DNA of 64,000 nt from Ignavibacterium sp. (GCA_018335755.1 JAGXRK010000052.1:1-64000); one strand, 5' to 3'. Shown: positions 9,133-19,129, numbered from the stretch's first letter. Notes: generated by a model from the sequence alone, not told the origin. Numbers and translations are program-made.

Positions 9133-9582
9133 TTAAACCCTAACTTTTACGACAACCTTTTTCACAAATGATTTTTCAACATCCTCTATTCCCGGTAAAT
9201 GAATATCATTCGGAAAGAAAATTGCGAACATTCCCTCATCAACTCTTACTAATGAGGTCACACATTTATAAAAAATTATATCGTTTTCTTCGCTGTATTC
9301 GGAAATAATTTCCTGTTGACCGAGTGGAGCATATCCCATTAACTCGTAACCTTTCGCAACATACTGAACATCAATATACTTTTTATGGGATTCAGGTTTA
9401 CCTTCACTTTCATCTTTGGTTTGATATTTGGCAACTATAGCAAAAATGTTATCTCCATCAATTTCATACTTACCGGGCAGCACTTCATTAAAATTTATGC
9501 TGTGAAGATAACTGAAAGCTCTATTAATTCCTTCACTCAATCCGGGATATAATCTTGAGTTTGAAAGATTATCGATAATCAT
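9133..9582 (-). CDS. YhcH/YjgK/YiaL (DUF386) family protein
   Basis: The 149-residue length is typical of this beta-barrel, cupin-like family, whose E. coli members sit in sugar-acid and sialic-acid operons and are thought to bind or mutarotate sugar derivatives. The family signatures HKKYIDVQYVAKGYE (metal-binding His region), Y-APLGQQEII and the MFAIFFPNDIHLPG segment near the C-terminus are all visible. Here there are no sugar catabolic genes beside it: it is convergent with tkt and shares direction with the outer-membrane gene downstream, separated by only 19 nt. The precise substrate is unknown. Confidence 0.88.
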   Translation of the reverse strand: MIIDNLSNSRLYPGLSEGINRAFSYLHSINFNEVLPGKYEIDGDNIFAIVAKYQTKDESEGKPESHKKYIDVQYVAKGYELMGYAPLGQQEIISEYSEENDIIFYKCVTSLVRVDEGMFAIFFPNDIHLPGIEDVEKSFVKKVVVKVRV

Positions 9583-9601
9583 AAATGGCAGTCATTAAAT
9601 A

Positions 9602-10858
9602 CTAAAACAATTTATGAATGTTTTTTAAATGGAATGCCAACCCTGTCATTTTGGTCTCTAATTCATGATCAGCGAAGAAATTTGTATTGTAATATCTGAC
9701 ATCAAAATGATCTCTCAGGAAATTAGTGACAGGGTGATTTACCCAATAGGCAACTGCTTTTAACAATCCTTTTATTTTTAATTCATATCCGTTTGTTTTT
9801 CTTGAATCGAATCCTCTTCCGGAAAAATGTCCGAATGAATATGAGAAAGTTTCAGCAAAATCGAGTTTTGTACCTGCATGAGATACTATTTTATTGTTTC
9901 CCTTGATTAGGATTACATTTTCCCAGATATCCAGATCATCCTGATATTCCCAATGACCAGAAGGCATTCCACTTCTGGAAATCAATATATCATCTGCCTC
10001 AACTGTAAATGACAAGTTGAAAGCATTGAATCTTAAATTATCTTCTGCCAGATCAAATCCTGCTGAAATTCCGTATCCGATCCTTTCGATACGGGGGAGT
10101 GGATCAGATTGGATAAGTCCAGAATAATTAATCGAATCACCTATATTTGATTTTGAATATCCCAATGAGAAATTAAATGTTGGATATGCTGTTAACTTCT
10201 CACTAAGAACTATATTCATTTTATCATCAATTAATTTCAAAACCGGAACATCTAGTAGTATTCCAAAATCTTTGACTGTAGTTTCAGCTTTAACCTCTCC
10301 TGAATCTGGACTCGGAGAAAAATCAGCTAAAAATGAAGTTACGTCTTTAACTGTATATCCAATGCTTAGTTGAACTAAATAATCTAATCCCAGCCCAATT
10401 GAATATGCGTTATAGAAATCTTTCGGTTCAAATGTGCCTATTGGATCAGGACTTCCTGGTCCGGTTTGAACGAACTCTCCAAAATTCAACTCAACTTTTG
10501 AATAGCCAAACCCCGCACTGACCGGAAATCCAATTAATTCTTTGAAATTGTATCCGGCATTAAAAGCCACGGCTTTTACTTCAAGTCCAGAATTGAAAAC
10601 AGGAAGCCAATGCAATTTATTAGGATAGAATATATAAGAAAGGTTGTTATTTTGACTCGAATACCCTAACTGTGCAGGATTCCATAGAAACCCGAAAGGA
10701 TCATCGGTTGGAAGCGCTGTGCCGGTCTGTCCCATTGCACTTAAAGATGGCGAAGGTTGTAATAGTAAGAAAGGTACGGCAGCTTCGCCTTGGGCGTAAG
10801 TAATATTATTGAAACATAGAAATGAGACGAGACAGATTAAAACCAATAATGCTTTCAT
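9602..10858 (-). CDS. PorV/PorQ-like outer-membrane beta-barrel protein
   Basis: The 418-residue protein has a signal peptide (about residues 1-22, cut after TYAQ) followed by a FadL/PorV-type start (LQPSPSLSAMGQTGTALPTDDPFGFLWNPAQLGY) broken here by family-typical loops, then alternating aromatic strands to an aromatic C-terminus. Proteins of this type in Bacteroidota are T9SS accessory shuttle proteins (PorV/PorQ) or hydrophobic-compound channels; the sequence does not separate the two. Its ATG has AGGGAGA upstream. It is followed by the DUF386 gene and preceded, 81 nt away, by another barrel gene in the same direction, so the two may form an operon. Confidence 0.72.
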   Translation of the reverse strand: MKALLVLICLVSFLCFNNITYAQGEAAVPFLLLQPSPSLSAMGQTGTALPTDDPFGFLWNPAQLGYSSQNNNLSYIFYPNKLHWLPVFNSGLEVKAVAFNAGYNFKELIGFPVSAGFGYSKVELNFGEFVQTGPGSPDPIGTFEPKDFYNAYSIGLGLDYLVQLSIGYTVKDVTSFLADFSPSPDSGEVKAETTVKDFGILLDVPVLKLIDDKMNIVLSEKLTAYPTFNFSLGYSKSNIGDSINYSGLIQSDPLPRIERIGYGISAGFDLAEDNLRFNAFNLSFTVEADDILISRSGMPSGHWEYQDDLDIWENVILIKGNNKIVSHAGTKLDFAETFSYSFGHFSGRGFDSRKTNGYELKIKGLLKAVAYWVNHPVTNFLRDHFDVRYYNTNFFADHELETKMTGLAFHLKNIHKLF

Positions 10859-10939
10859 AACTCTCCCTGAAATATGATACTAAAACTAAATCTTATTTCT
10901 GAATTTCAAAATCCTAAAAATATCTCCCACAACACAATG

Positions 10940-12106
10940 TCAGAAAATTACTCCTAATCCAAGTTTGCCGATAGTTTGCTCTCTGAACTCGCCGGAGATT
11001 AAATGTGAATCGGCGATCGACAAGTCGATATAGAAAAATTTGAGGGAATACTTTAAACCCGTTGTTAAAAATAACACCTCGAATTTACTGTTCAATCTGA
11101 GTATGTCTTCCTGGTATTTTCTGTCTGAATAATATAGTCCAATTCCTGTTGAGAATTTTTCACTGATATTAAAAGTAACTCCGGTAGAAAACTCAATTTG
11201 GTCTTTCAGGTTATTATTACTCGTCTTCCAAAATACTGTTGTTAAATTTGAGTATAATAAAAAATTAGTAGTGATATCTGCTGCTAAATCAAATCTTAAT
11301 TCAGCAGGAGTTTCACCTGTATAGTAAATTTTAATCGGATTTAAATTAGTCGGCGGTAATGAATCAATTTGTGGAGTTAATTGCTGAGAGTGTACCTCTA
11401 TCTCAGCTTTAAACTTTGAATTACTCTCGTATGATAAACCAAGCTTTAATCTTCTGTAATCAGAATAAATAAGATCATATATCAGACCAATAGTCACATT
11501 ACTGAAAAGCGCTGTTGCCTTTATGTTCAGTTTATCAAGCTCTTCTTTCTGATGGAATCTATTTAAATTAAATCTAATACCAAATGATAAATTGTCTTTT
11601 GTTTGGAATAATTCCTTTAATGCATATGCTGCGGTAATAGAGTAAGTCTGAATAGTACTTTCCATAACAGGTTCAATGAATTCACCCGTTCCGTCAGGAT
11701 TAGAGGAGGTAGTAACGGGAATTTTTCCAAAATCTAAAGTTCCATTATACTTTTGACCGAATCCCAAACCTAAAGTAAAATTGTTCCACTTAACTGTTCC
11801 GCCAAATGACTGCGGGTACCAATTATGTATCCTGCTTGATCCGATAGAAAGAATATAAGCTTCATCAATACTTGAACTTAATTGATAGGATAAACCAGCT
11901 GTATAATTATCAAACCCGGAAATTGAAGCCGGATTCATAAAACCCAAATTTGAAATGTCATTAATGATTGATGAAGTGCCGGTGGAACTCAGAAGTTTTA
12001 CACCGTATCCCTGAGGTAAAAGGAAGACATCAAATTCATCTCGTGAATTTTGAGAATATAAATTGGATGAACTCAAAAGCACTAAAATTAAAATAGAAAT
12101 TTTCAT
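10940..12106 (-). CDS. FadL/OmpP1-like outer-membrane protein
   Basis: The 388 residues start with a signal peptide (about 1-18, ...SSNLYSQ). The next segment, INDISNLGFMNPASISG, carries the NPA element common in FadL/PorV-like barrels. The remainder is alternating polar/hydrophobic strands (GLGFGQKYNG, GIRFNLNRFH, TGIGLYYSDR) and ends in IGKLGLGVIF with a terminal Phe, as expected for BAM-assembled porins. AGGGG precedes the ATG. The ligand is unknown; transport of hydrophobic molecules or T9SS assistance are possible by family. It lies downstream of the diphosphoglycerate-synthetase-like gene by about 100 nt. Confidence 0.72.
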   Translation of the reverse strand: MKISILILVLLSSSNLYSQNSRDEFDVFLLPQGYGVKLLSSTGTSSIINDISNLGFMNPASISGFDNYTAGLSYQLSSSIDEAYILSIGSSRIHNWYPQSFGGTVKWNNFTLGLGFGQKYNGTLDFGKIPVTTSSNPDGTGEFIEPVMESTIQTYSITAAYALKELFQTKDNLSFGIRFNLNRFHQKEELDKLNIKATALFSNVTIGLIYDLIYSDYRRLKLGLSYESNSKFKAEIEVHSQQLTPQIDSLPPTNLNPIKIYYTGETPAELRFDLAADITTNFLLYSNLTTVFWKTSNNNLKDQIEFSTGVTFNISEKFSTGIGLYYSDRKYQEDILRLNSKFEVLFLTTGLKYSLKFFYIDLSIADSHLISGEFREQTIGKLGLGVIF

Positions 12107-12204
12107 AATGACCCCTGCTGACTTTAATATATGAATTTACCCTTTTAATTTTATTAAGAGATGTGACTGAACGAAAAGCCACATCTCTATATGATCTAAA
12201 TGAT

Positions 12205-13527
12205 CTACTTTATAATTTTCTTTTCTCTTAATACAGTCTCAATTGTAATAGCACCGATTTCCTGAAGATCATATTTTACCCGTGTGCTTGATTTTTTAAT
12301 ATTGATATACCTGCTAAGGTCAATCGGGGTACCTATTACAACAGCATCACATTTTGTGTTGTTAATAGTTTTTTCCAGGTCTTTCAATTGTGCATTTCCG
12401 TATCCCATTGCAGGAAGAAGAACACCAATGTTAGGATATTTCTTAAACGTATCCGTAATTGATTTAACAGTATAAGGTCTGGGATCAACAATTTCTTTTG
12501 CGCCAAGTTTTTGAGCTGCAACAGTTCCTGCACCATACTTCATTTCACCGTGAGTAAGCGTAGGACCATCTTCAACTACAAGCACTCTTTTCCCTCTGAT
12601 CAGTTCCGGTTTCTCAACTGTAACCGGTGAAGCTCCTTCAATTATTGTAGCATTTGGATTCACCTTCATTACATTATCTCTGACAGTGTTAATGCCGGAT
12701 ATATCGGCGGAATCAATTTTGTTTATTACGACTGCATCTGCAAGTCTTAATGATGTGTTACCCGGATAATAAGTCAACTCGTGCCCGGGTCTATGCGGAT
12801 CAACTACTGTAAAGGTTACATCAGCTTTGTAAAATGAGAAATCATTATTTCCGCCATCCCATAAAATCACATCAGCTTCTTTTTCAGCTTCGCGAAGGAT
12901 TGCTTCATAATCAACTCCTGCATAAATGACTCCGCCTCTTGCAATATGCGGTTCATATTCTTCAATTTCTTCAATTGTGCATTTATGTTTTTTAAGATCT
13001 GCATATGTAGCAAAGCGCTGAACTTTTTGTTTTACAAGATCACCGTATGGCATAGGATGTCTTATTGCAACAACTTTTTTACCGGCTGCCGTTAATACTT
13101 CAACAATCTTACGTGATGTTTGAGATTTACCGCATCCTGTTCTTACTGCAAGAACTGAAATAACCGGTTTTGTACTTTTTACTTCTGTTTCTGCTGCACC
13201 TAGCAAGCGAAAAGAAACTCCTGCTGCATTAACAATGGATGCTTTTGTCATAACATATTCCATCGGTACATCTGAATATGAGAACACGACTTCATCTACT
13301 TTTAATTTTTTTATCAGTGGAACAAGTTCTTTCTCTTCGTAGATCTTTATGCCTTTTGGATATAGTTCCCCGGCAAGTTCTTTCGGATAGGTTCTTCCTT
13401 CAATATTAGGAATTTGTGTAGCGGTGAAAGCAACAACATTGTAATCTTTGTTGTCCCTGAAGAATACGTTAAAGTTGTGAAAATCGCGTCCTGCTGCGCC
13501 CATAATTAGTACATTTTTGCGAGCCAT
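12205..13527 (-). CDS. Cyclic 2,3-diphosphoglycerate synthetase-like GTPase
   Basis: The 440-residue cytosolic protein has an N-terminal Rossmann-like part (VLIMGAAGRDFHNFN, 6-20), a middle P-loop-type site (AVRTGCGKSQTSRK, about 127-140, in which the first Gly of Walker A is missing) and, further on, VILWDGGNNDFSFY and a G4-like NKID. These mark the family named after the archaeal cyclic 2,3-DPG synthetase. Most bacterial members are uncharacterised, and cyclic DPG production is not expected here, so the archaeal name should be taken only as homology. It starts at an ATG after AGGAGAG and is likely the first gene of a leftward unit with the two barrel genes. No pathway partner is nearby. Confidence 0.8.
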   Translation of the reverse strand: MARKNVLIMGAAGRDFHNFNVFFRDNKDYNVVAFTATQIPNIEGRTYPKELAGELYPKGIKIYEEKELVPLIKKLKVDEVVFSYSDVPMEYVMTKASIVNAAGVSFRLLGAAETEVKSTKPVISVLAVRTGCGKSQTSRKIVEVLTAAGKKVVAIRHPMPYGDLVKQKVQRFATYADLKKHKCTIEEIEEYEPHIARGGVIYAGVDYEAILREAEKEADVILWDGGNNDFSFYKADVTFTVVDPHRPGHELTYYPGNTSLRLADAVVINKIDSADISGINTVRDNVMKVNPNATIIEGASPVTVEKPELIRGKRVLVVEDGPTLTHGEMKYGAGTVAAQKLGAKEIVDPRPYTVKSITDTFKKYPNIGVLLPAMGYGNAQLKDLEKTINNTKCDAVVIGTPIDLSRYINIKKSSTRVKYDLQEIGAITIETVLREKKIIK

Positions 13528-13758
13528 AGAAATACTCTCCTTTGAGCTTTTAGTTTTTATTATTTGATTTTTTAAATAGATGCATATTCGGAAATAATTA
13601 AAAATTACGTGTAAAATTAAGGGTTTTTATCCAGAAATCGGAATTTGTTAGGGAAAAATCCGTTAGGCTTTACAGAAATTAGCTTTAATTAAATTAAAAC
13701 AGGTTTTTGATTTAAGATAGATTGAAATAAAAGGGTTAATAATTTTTAAAATTAGCTT

Positions 13759-14166
13759 TTAGTCTATTTTCGTTTTAATCATCAATAAATGAATAGTAAC
13801 ACCTATCGCAATAGCGAGAAGTAAAATCCTTATGTATAACTCATCTGTAAGAAAATAAGCTGAAAGTGAAATTGATAACCATAACACACTAATGTTTAAA
13901 ACTTTAGCAGTTATAGAAAGTCCTGTTTTATCCTGGTAGTTCCTTAAATACGCTCCAAGAAATCTGTTATTCTTCAGCCATTCATTGGCTTTTAGCGAGC
14001 TTTTCATAAAACAGGCAGAAGCAAGTATCAGGAAAATCGTTGTGGGAAGAATTGGAAGAAAAATTCCAATCACTCCTATGCCTACGAGCAGGAATCCGCT
14101 TATGAGGTAAGCATAACGATAAACTGCAGGTAATTCAGCGCTCTTGATTTTCTGATCAGTTGACAT
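13759..14166 (-). CDS. DUF454 (YbaN-like) inner-membrane protein
   Basis: The 135-residue membrane protein has hydrophobic segments at about 16-35, 38-50, 92-108 and 110-128. The family-typical core GIFLPILPTTIFLILASACF followed by the short basic turn NEWLKNNRFLGAYL is present. Function of the family is unknown. It stands alone between the GTPase gene and the divergently oriented thioesterase gene. Confidence 0.85.
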   Translation of the reverse strand: MSTDQKIKSAELPAVYRYAYLISGFLLVGIGVIGIFLPILPTTIFLILASACFMKSSLKANEWLKNNRFLGAYLRNYQDKTGLSITAKVLNISVLWLSISLSAYFLTDELYIRILLLAIAIGVTIHLLMIKTKID

Positions 14167-14309
14167 TGCTAATAATTAATGATTAATAATGTGATTTTCT
14201 GTTTTAAGATGTATAAAAAATGTAAATTAATCAAATTGTAAATCTTTATATTCAAACAGAAAAAATTTATAATCTTTGTTAACAATTAGAAAAAAGGTAT
14301 GATAATACA

Positions 14310-14714
14310 TTGAAAACATTTACTATAAAACGAAGAATTAATTTTTATGACTGCGATCCGGCAGGAATAATTTTTTACTCCCGCGTATTTGAATTTGCAC
14401 ACAGCGCTTATGAACAGATTATCCAATTAGTTGAAAAGGAAGAAGATTACTGGAATAATGATAAGTATGTAGTACCCATCATTAAATCAGAATCAACTTA
14501 CATAAAGCCAATGAAGTATGGAGATGAAATCACAATTAATGTTAAAGTCAGTGAGCTGAGAACATCTTCATTTGAATTGAGTTATAATATGGTTAATGCT
14601 GATGGAGAGCTTCTATGCAGCGTTAAAACAGTGCACGTTTTTGTTGCTAAAAAAAACTGGGAGAAGATGGAGATGCCCGGAACCATTAAACTGAGTCTGG
14701 AAAGAATGATCTAG
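14310..14714 (+). CDS. Hotdog-fold acyl-CoA thioesterase, possibly DHNA-CoA hydrolase
   Basis: The 134-residue 4-hydroxybenzoyl-CoA-thioesterase-type hotdog protein has the catalytic-type Asp in FYDCDPAGIIFYSRVFEF (D16) and the typical middle GDEITINVKVSELRTSSFELSY. Its 3' end overlaps the convergent menE by 4 nt. Because the men cluster otherwise lacks the step that hydrolyses 1,4-dihydroxy-2-naphthoyl-CoA, this enzyme is the natural candidate (MenI role); that is inference from context. A general YbgC/FadM-like thioesterase is the alternative. The start must be TTG at 14310, since the next ATG is far inside; AAGG lies 12 nt upstream. Confidence 0.82.
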   Translation: MKTFTIKRRINFYDCDPAGIIFYSRVFEFAHSAYEQIIQLVEKEEDYWNNDKYVVPIIKSESTYIKPMKYGDEITINVKVSELRTSSFELSYNMVNADGELLCSVKTVHVFVAKKNWEKMEMPGTIKLSLERMI

Positions 14715-16177
14715 TCTGTTCTGGATGAAAATATTATTTTTAGTTTTTTTCTTTCGATTTTATTTAAAGATGTTTTTGGTAGTGAATCTTTTACATAGAT
14801 ATTTTTAGGAATTTTAAATGAGGATAACTCTTTCCTGAGAAAAAATTTCAGATCATCCAATTCAATTATTGAATTTGTTACAATAGCTGCACAAACAATT
14901 TCACCCCATTCAACATCGTCAATAGGGAAAACAGATGCCTCAACAATTCCCGGATATTTTAATATTGCTGTTTCAACTTCAATAGGATTAACATTTTTGC
15001 CTCCGGTTACTATCATTTCATTTTTTCTTCCTGTTACGAAAAGAAAACCATCATCATCTATGTAGCCTAAGTCTCCGGTAAAATAACTATCCTGTTTTAA
15101 CTTATTTTCTGTTTCAGATTCATCGTTAAGATAATTCTTAAAGAGCGAATCTGATTTAATTACTATTTCACCTTCAGTTTGGAAAGGACATTCTATTCCT
15201 TTTTCATCAACAATTTTAATATGGTTATTACCAATTGGTTTACCGGTAGAATCACCCTTCTCTTCAATATCATTTTCATTAAGTGCACAAACAAATGATG
15301 CTGTTTCTGAAGAACCATAAACCTTTACCGGATGCCAACCGGATATTTTAGCATCGAGCAGAAGTTTCTTATCAATAAAACCTCCGCCAATTAAAGAGCA
15401 TCGCAATTCATTGTTTGGTTTGATTTGATGATCTAACAATCTTTTTAATTGTGCGGATACAAATGATGAGTGTGTAGGTTTAAACTCGTTAATTGCTACA
15501 GATATTTCTTCCGTTTGTAAAGAATGTGGAATTATGACAACCGCTTTATGATATGAAGCGCGGCAAATTATCTGAAATCCTCCTATATGATAGAAAGGAA
15601 GACTTGCCAGCCATCGGTCATCATTTCTATGATTAAGAATTTCATTTCCGTTGACAACACTGCTTAACAATGAATGAAAAGTATGCACAACGCATTTTGA
15701 TTTACCGGAAGAACCGGAAGTGAAAATCACTACTGCCTCATCATTTTCATTAGATACAGAACTGATAAAATGTTGCGACGGCTTTTTGAAATTAATATTC
15801 TGAATATCGATTGGAATAATACTAACAGAACCCAAATGGTTAATGCGTTTAGAATGAATTCTATCAGTAATTATAGTCTTTAGATTAGTAATCGAAACTA
15901 ATTTTGATAACTCATCCTCCGTAGATAAAAGATTGAGCGGAACAGGTACTGCACCAAGTTTCCATAAAGAAATAACTGAAATGATAAACTCAATTGAATT
16001 ATCAAGATAGATCCCAACTAATTCCTTTTTAGAAATATTATCTGAAATATGTTCAGCGAATGAAGCGGAAAGATCATCAAGTTCACTATAGCTCTTTGAT
16101 GAATCTTTAAATATTACTGCAGTATTGCTTCCGGGATGAGATTTAAGATCAATCAGATTTTCTATCCTAAAGTTCAT
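14711..16177 (-). CDS. menE: o-Succinylbenzoate-CoA ligase
   Basis: Activates o-succinylbenzoate with ATP and CoA in menaquinone synthesis. The 488-residue member of the AMP-forming acyl-CoA synthetase family has the P-loop FTSGSSGKSK (152-161), YGSSETASF, GDLGYIDDDGFLFVTGRK, and the C-terminal hinge and Lys region (PKTSLNKIERKKL). It starts at an ATG after GAGGAAAG, overlapping the end of menC by 11 nt. Being the last gene of the men operon supports MenE over other acyl-CoA ligases. Confidence 0.93.
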   Translation of the reverse strand: MNFRIENLIDLKSHPGSNTAVIFKDSSKSYSELDDLSASFAEHISDNISKKELVGIYLDNSIEFIISVISLWKLGAVPVPLNLLSTEDELSKLVSITNLKTIITDRIHSKRINHLGSVSIIPIDIQNINFKKPSQHFISSVSNENDEAVVIFTSGSSGKSKCVVHTFHSLLSSVVNGNEILNHRNDDRWLASLPFYHIGGFQIICRASYHKAVVIIPHSLQTEEISVAINEFKPTHSSFVSAQLKRLLDHQIKPNNELRCSLIGGGFIDKKLLLDAKISGWHPVKVYGSSETASFVCALNENDIEEKGDSTGKPIGNNHIKIVDEKGIECPFQTEGEIVIKSDSLFKNYLNDESETENKLKQDSYFTGDLGYIDDDGFLFVTGRKNEMIVTGGKNVNPIEVETAILKYPGIVEASVFPIDDVEWGEIVCAAIVTNSIIELDDLKFFLRKELSSFKIPKNIYVKDSLPKTSLNKIERKKLKIIFSSRTD

Positions 16178-17201
16178 CTTTCCTCAAAACTAATTTACCA
16201 TTCTTAACAATATCAACTGGATCGATCAAATCATTTTCAAAATAACCTGCAATAGACAATCCGTGTGCAGAACTATTATTCACTAAAGCCGCGGTTAAGA
16301 CATCCATCTTCCTTCCAATTGCGGATTGAAACGATGATGTAATTACAGTTTTTAATCCTGTTTGTTTCGCCTGATTTATTATATCAAGTGATGTTAAGAT
16401 TCCTCCTATCATCATTGGTTTTAAAATCAGATAATCAGCTGCATCATTTTCAATAAATCTTTTCGCATCATCCAACGATCTGATTGATTCATCCGCCGCA
16501 AGGGGAATATTGGTCTCTTCCTTTAACTGAATAAATTCTTCAAGAGTATTGACCGGCTGCTCGGCATATTCAATCTTAAGCGGTTCCGATTTTTTCAGAT
16601 ATGTTATCGCCTCATTTAAATTCCAATTGCCGTTGCTGTCGATTCTTATTTTGATTTCATCTCCAACTACATTTCTTATCTCTGATATAGTTCTAAAATC
16701 TTCATCAAAATTATTACGCCCGGTTTTAATTTTTATTGTTCCAAAACCGGAATACATTAATGCTTTTGCTTTTTCGATTGATTCAGATAAAGATAAAAAT
16801 CCAACCACACCGTTTACAGAAATTTCTTTGGAAGAATTAAGTCCAAACAAATTCATTAACGATGTATTCCTATATTTAGCTAATAATTCAAGTAACGCTT
16901 GTTCAAGTCCGGATTTTAAGGCAGGGGAGAGTTCAAACTTGCTTAACTGAATTTTTATACTTTCAATATCAAGTGAGGGAAGTGTTAAAAAGTTATTTTG
17001 CTTAAGTGAATTTTCAGCATCCTCTAAAGTTTCAGAACCGAATTCCGGAAATGGTGAGCAATCACCTGTTCCCACAACACCTTGATAATCAGAAATTTTA
17101 ATGATAAACCCGTAACGTTGATTTATGGCCCCTTTGGAAGTAATGAATGGTGTTTTAAGTTTTAGGGAGTATGAAGAATATTCAACATTCAGCGGAATCA
17201 T
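16167..17201 (-). CDS. menC: o-Succinylbenzoate synthase
   Basis: Enolase-superfamily dehydratase turning SHCHC into o-succinylbenzoate. The 344 residues include the Lys motif TIKIKTG, the metal ligands RIDSNGNW, EYAEQPV and AADES, and the C-terminal LILKPMMIGG with the second Lys. It overlaps menE at its 3' end and menA at its 5' end (4 nt), so the genes are translationally coupled. The alternative name dipeptide epimerase is possible by family, but its position in the men operon argues for MenC. Confidence 0.93.
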   Translation of the reverse strand: MIPLNVEYSSYSLKLKTPFITSKGAINQRYGFIIKISDYQGVVGTGDCSPFPEFGSETLEDAENSLKQNNFLTLPSLDIESIKIQLSKFELSPALKSGLEQALLELLAKYRNTSLMNLFGLNSSKEISVNGVVGFLSLSESIEKAKALMYSGFGTIKIKTGRNNFDEDFRTISEIRNVVGDEIKIRIDSNGNWNLNEAITYLKKSEPLKIEYAEQPVNTLEEFIQLKEETNIPLAADESIRSLDDAKRFIENDAADYLILKPMMIGGILTSLDIINQAKQTGLKTVITSSFQSAIGRKMDVLTAALVNNSSAHGLSIAGYFENDLIDPVDIVKNGKLVLRKDEL

Positions 17202-18094
17202 ATCAATATTCCAATTGAAAATAATATTCCGTACAATGCGGAAAATTTTGCAGTTAATTCAAGTGTTTTATTTAGCTGTGTTCCGTGATATTCATTCAGC
17301 ATTTTCATTAATAGAATTGCAACCGGTAAAGAAATGTAAGGAAGGAAAATCCAGAAAGAAAAATTGTAATTGAGAAAAAGCAGGATCGGAACTACAAATG
17401 ATATTATCAGCAAACTTATAAACTCAATCTTTGAAAAAGTATTACCAAGAATTACTGCCAGAGTATTTTTGCCCGCTGCCTTATCTTCTTCAATATCCCG
17501 GAAATTATTTACAACGAGAATGTTTGTTATTAACGCTCCAACCGGAAGTGAAACTAAAAATGAAAGTAAGGTAAATTCCTGGTGATGAAGGTAATATGTG
17601 CCCATTGTTCCTACAATTCCGAAGAATATAAAAACAAATACATCTCCGAGTCCATTATATGCAAGCGGAAACGGACCTGCGGTATAAGCGAGTCCGGCTA
17701 TTATTGATACGACACCTATTATAAAGATTATCCATCCTGAAGAATAAACGAGATACAATCCGAGCAAAAAGGTAATTAAGAACACGATAAAAATTCCCCA
17801 TTTCATTTCATCAACTGAAATTAGACCTGCTGAGAGAACACGTAACGGGCCCTTTCTCTCCTTAGTGTCAGAACCTTTTAAAAAATCATAAAGATCATTC
17901 GTGTAGTTTGTTCCAACCTGGATGAGAATTGAACAGAGTAATGCAACGATAGAATATGGAAGGAAGAACTCACCGGAATAAACTGCAAGCGATGAACCTA
18001 CCATAACCGGAACTACTGCAGCTAATAAAGTTTTAGGTCGAGCTGCTAAAAACCAGCTTTCAATTTTAGAATATTTAATAATATTATCATTCAT
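17198..18094 (-). CDS. menA: 1,4-Dihydroxy-2-naphthoate polyprenyltransferase
   Basis: UbiA-superfamily integral-membrane enzyme that attaches the isoprenoid tail to DHNA. The 298 residues have about eight to nine hydrophobic segments, the prenyl-diphosphate site NYTNDLYDFLKG and the second acidic motif NNFRDIEEDKAAGKNTLA. The product, demethylmenaquinone, needs a methyltransferase (MenG/UbiE), which is not in the window. The 4-nt overlap with menC suggests coupling; a 142-nt gap separates it from menB upstream. Confidence 0.95.
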   Translation of the reverse strand: MNDNIIKYSKIESWFLAARPKTLLAAVVPVMVGSSLAVYSGEFFLPYSIVALLCSILIQVGTNYTNDLYDFLKGSDTKERKGPLRVLSAGLISVDEMKWGIFIVFLITFLLGLYLVYSSGWIIFIIGVVSIIAGLAYTAGPFPLAYNGLGDVFVFIFFGIVGTMGTYYLHHQEFTLLSFLVSLPVGALITNILVVNNFRDIEEDKAAGKNTLAVILGNTFSKIEFISLLIISFVVPILLFLNYNFSFWIFLPYISLPVAILLMKMLNEYHGTQLNKTLELTAKFSALYGILFSIGILI

Positions 18095-18236
18095 TTAAAG
18101 TAAAATTTATTGTATAGCGAATTTGACGAATCTGATTATTGACAAACTGGTCAATTGGATTATAACTTCTTTAATCCATGAGAATCCATCTGATCCGTTT
18201 CATCTGCCGGCATAGGCAGGACCGTGTTCTACTGAT
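18095..18236 (-). other. Gap between menB and menA
   Basis: The largest break inside the men operon (142 nt). It holds a short palindromic element, CTGCC-GGCATA-GGCAG, at about 18209-18224 that could fold into a hairpin but has no T run, so it is not a convincing terminator. It may be a processing site or a small interspersed repeat. No open frame was seen. Confidence 0.35.
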
Positions 18237-19079
18237 TTAAGGAAGCTTGGGAAATTTTTTAAAATCCGGTTTACGTTTTTCTAAATATGCTTTCTTACCT
18301 TCCTGTGCTTCCTCACTCATATAATAAAGTAAGGTTGCATTACCGGCTAACTCCTGAATTCCCTGCTGTCCGTCAAGTTCGGCGTTGAAGGCAGATTTGA
18401 GAACACGTAATGCCATTGGACTGTGCTGAAGCATTTGTCTTGCCCATTCAACACCTTCCGATTCAAGTTGTTCAACCGGTACGACTTTATTTACCAATCC
18501 CATCGCTTCAGCTTCTTGAGCATTATATTGTTTACAAAGGTACCATATTTCGCGTGCTTTCTTCTGCCCAACTATTCGTGCAAGATAACTGGAACCAAAA
18601 CCGCCATCGAAGCTGCCCACCTTTGGACCTGTTTGTCCGAATATCGCATTATCTGCTGCGATAGTTAAATCACACACAACATGGAGAACGTGACCGCCGC
18701 CTATTGCATATCCGGCAACTAAAGCAACTACAGGTTTCGGAATACTGCGGATTATTTTTTGCAGGTCGAGTACATTTAATCTTGGTATTTTATCATCTTC
18801 ACCAATGTATCCCTTATCTCCACGGATTCTTTGATCACCACCGGAGCAAAATGCATATTTACCGTCTTTAGCCGGACCTTTACCCGTTAATAAAATCACT
18901 CCTAATTCCTGATCTTCACGCGCATCTATGAAGGCTTCGATCATTTCTTTAACTGTTTCAGGACGGAATGCATTTCTTACTTCAGGCCGGTTTATTGTAA
19001 CCTTTGCAATGCCTTCACCATCCAGTTTTTCATAAATAATATCGTTGTACTCTTTTACTATTTTCCATTTTAATGACAT
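18237..19079 (-). CDS. menB: 1,4-Dihydroxy-2-naphthoyl-CoA synthase
   Basis: Crotonase-fold enzyme that closes the second ring of the naphthoquinone from o-succinylbenzoyl-CoA. The 280-residue length is typical. The oxyanion-hole region [20 protein letters not shown] near 80, the MenB signature [17 protein letters not shown] and the end [13 protein letters not shown] are all present. AGGAATAATT precedes the ATG. It lies between menH (upstream) and menA (downstream). Identification is very safe. Confidence 0.98.
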   Translation of the reverse strand: MSLKWKIVKEYNDIIYEKLDGEGIAKVTINRPEVRNAFRPETVKEMIEAFIDAREDQELGVILLTGKGPAKDGKYAFCSGGDQRIRGDKGYIGEDDKIPRLNVLDLQKIIRSIPKPVVALVAGYAIGGGHVLHVVCDLTIAADNAIFGQTGPKVGSFDGGFGSSYLARIVGQKKAREIWYLCKQYNAQEAEAMGLVNKVVPVEQLESEGVEWARQMLQHSPMALRVLKSAFNAELDGQQGIQELAGNATLLYYMSEEAQEGKKAYLEKRKPDFKKFPKLP

Positions 19080-19129
19080 AATTATTCCTGTTTTATTAAG
19101 TGAACAAAAATATATAAAAGTGCAGAAAG

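Noticed and set aside
18209-18224. CTGCC-GGCATA-GGCAG palindrome read as a terminator within the men operon
   Set aside because: No T run follows on the minus strand and the genes on both sides belong to the same pathway.
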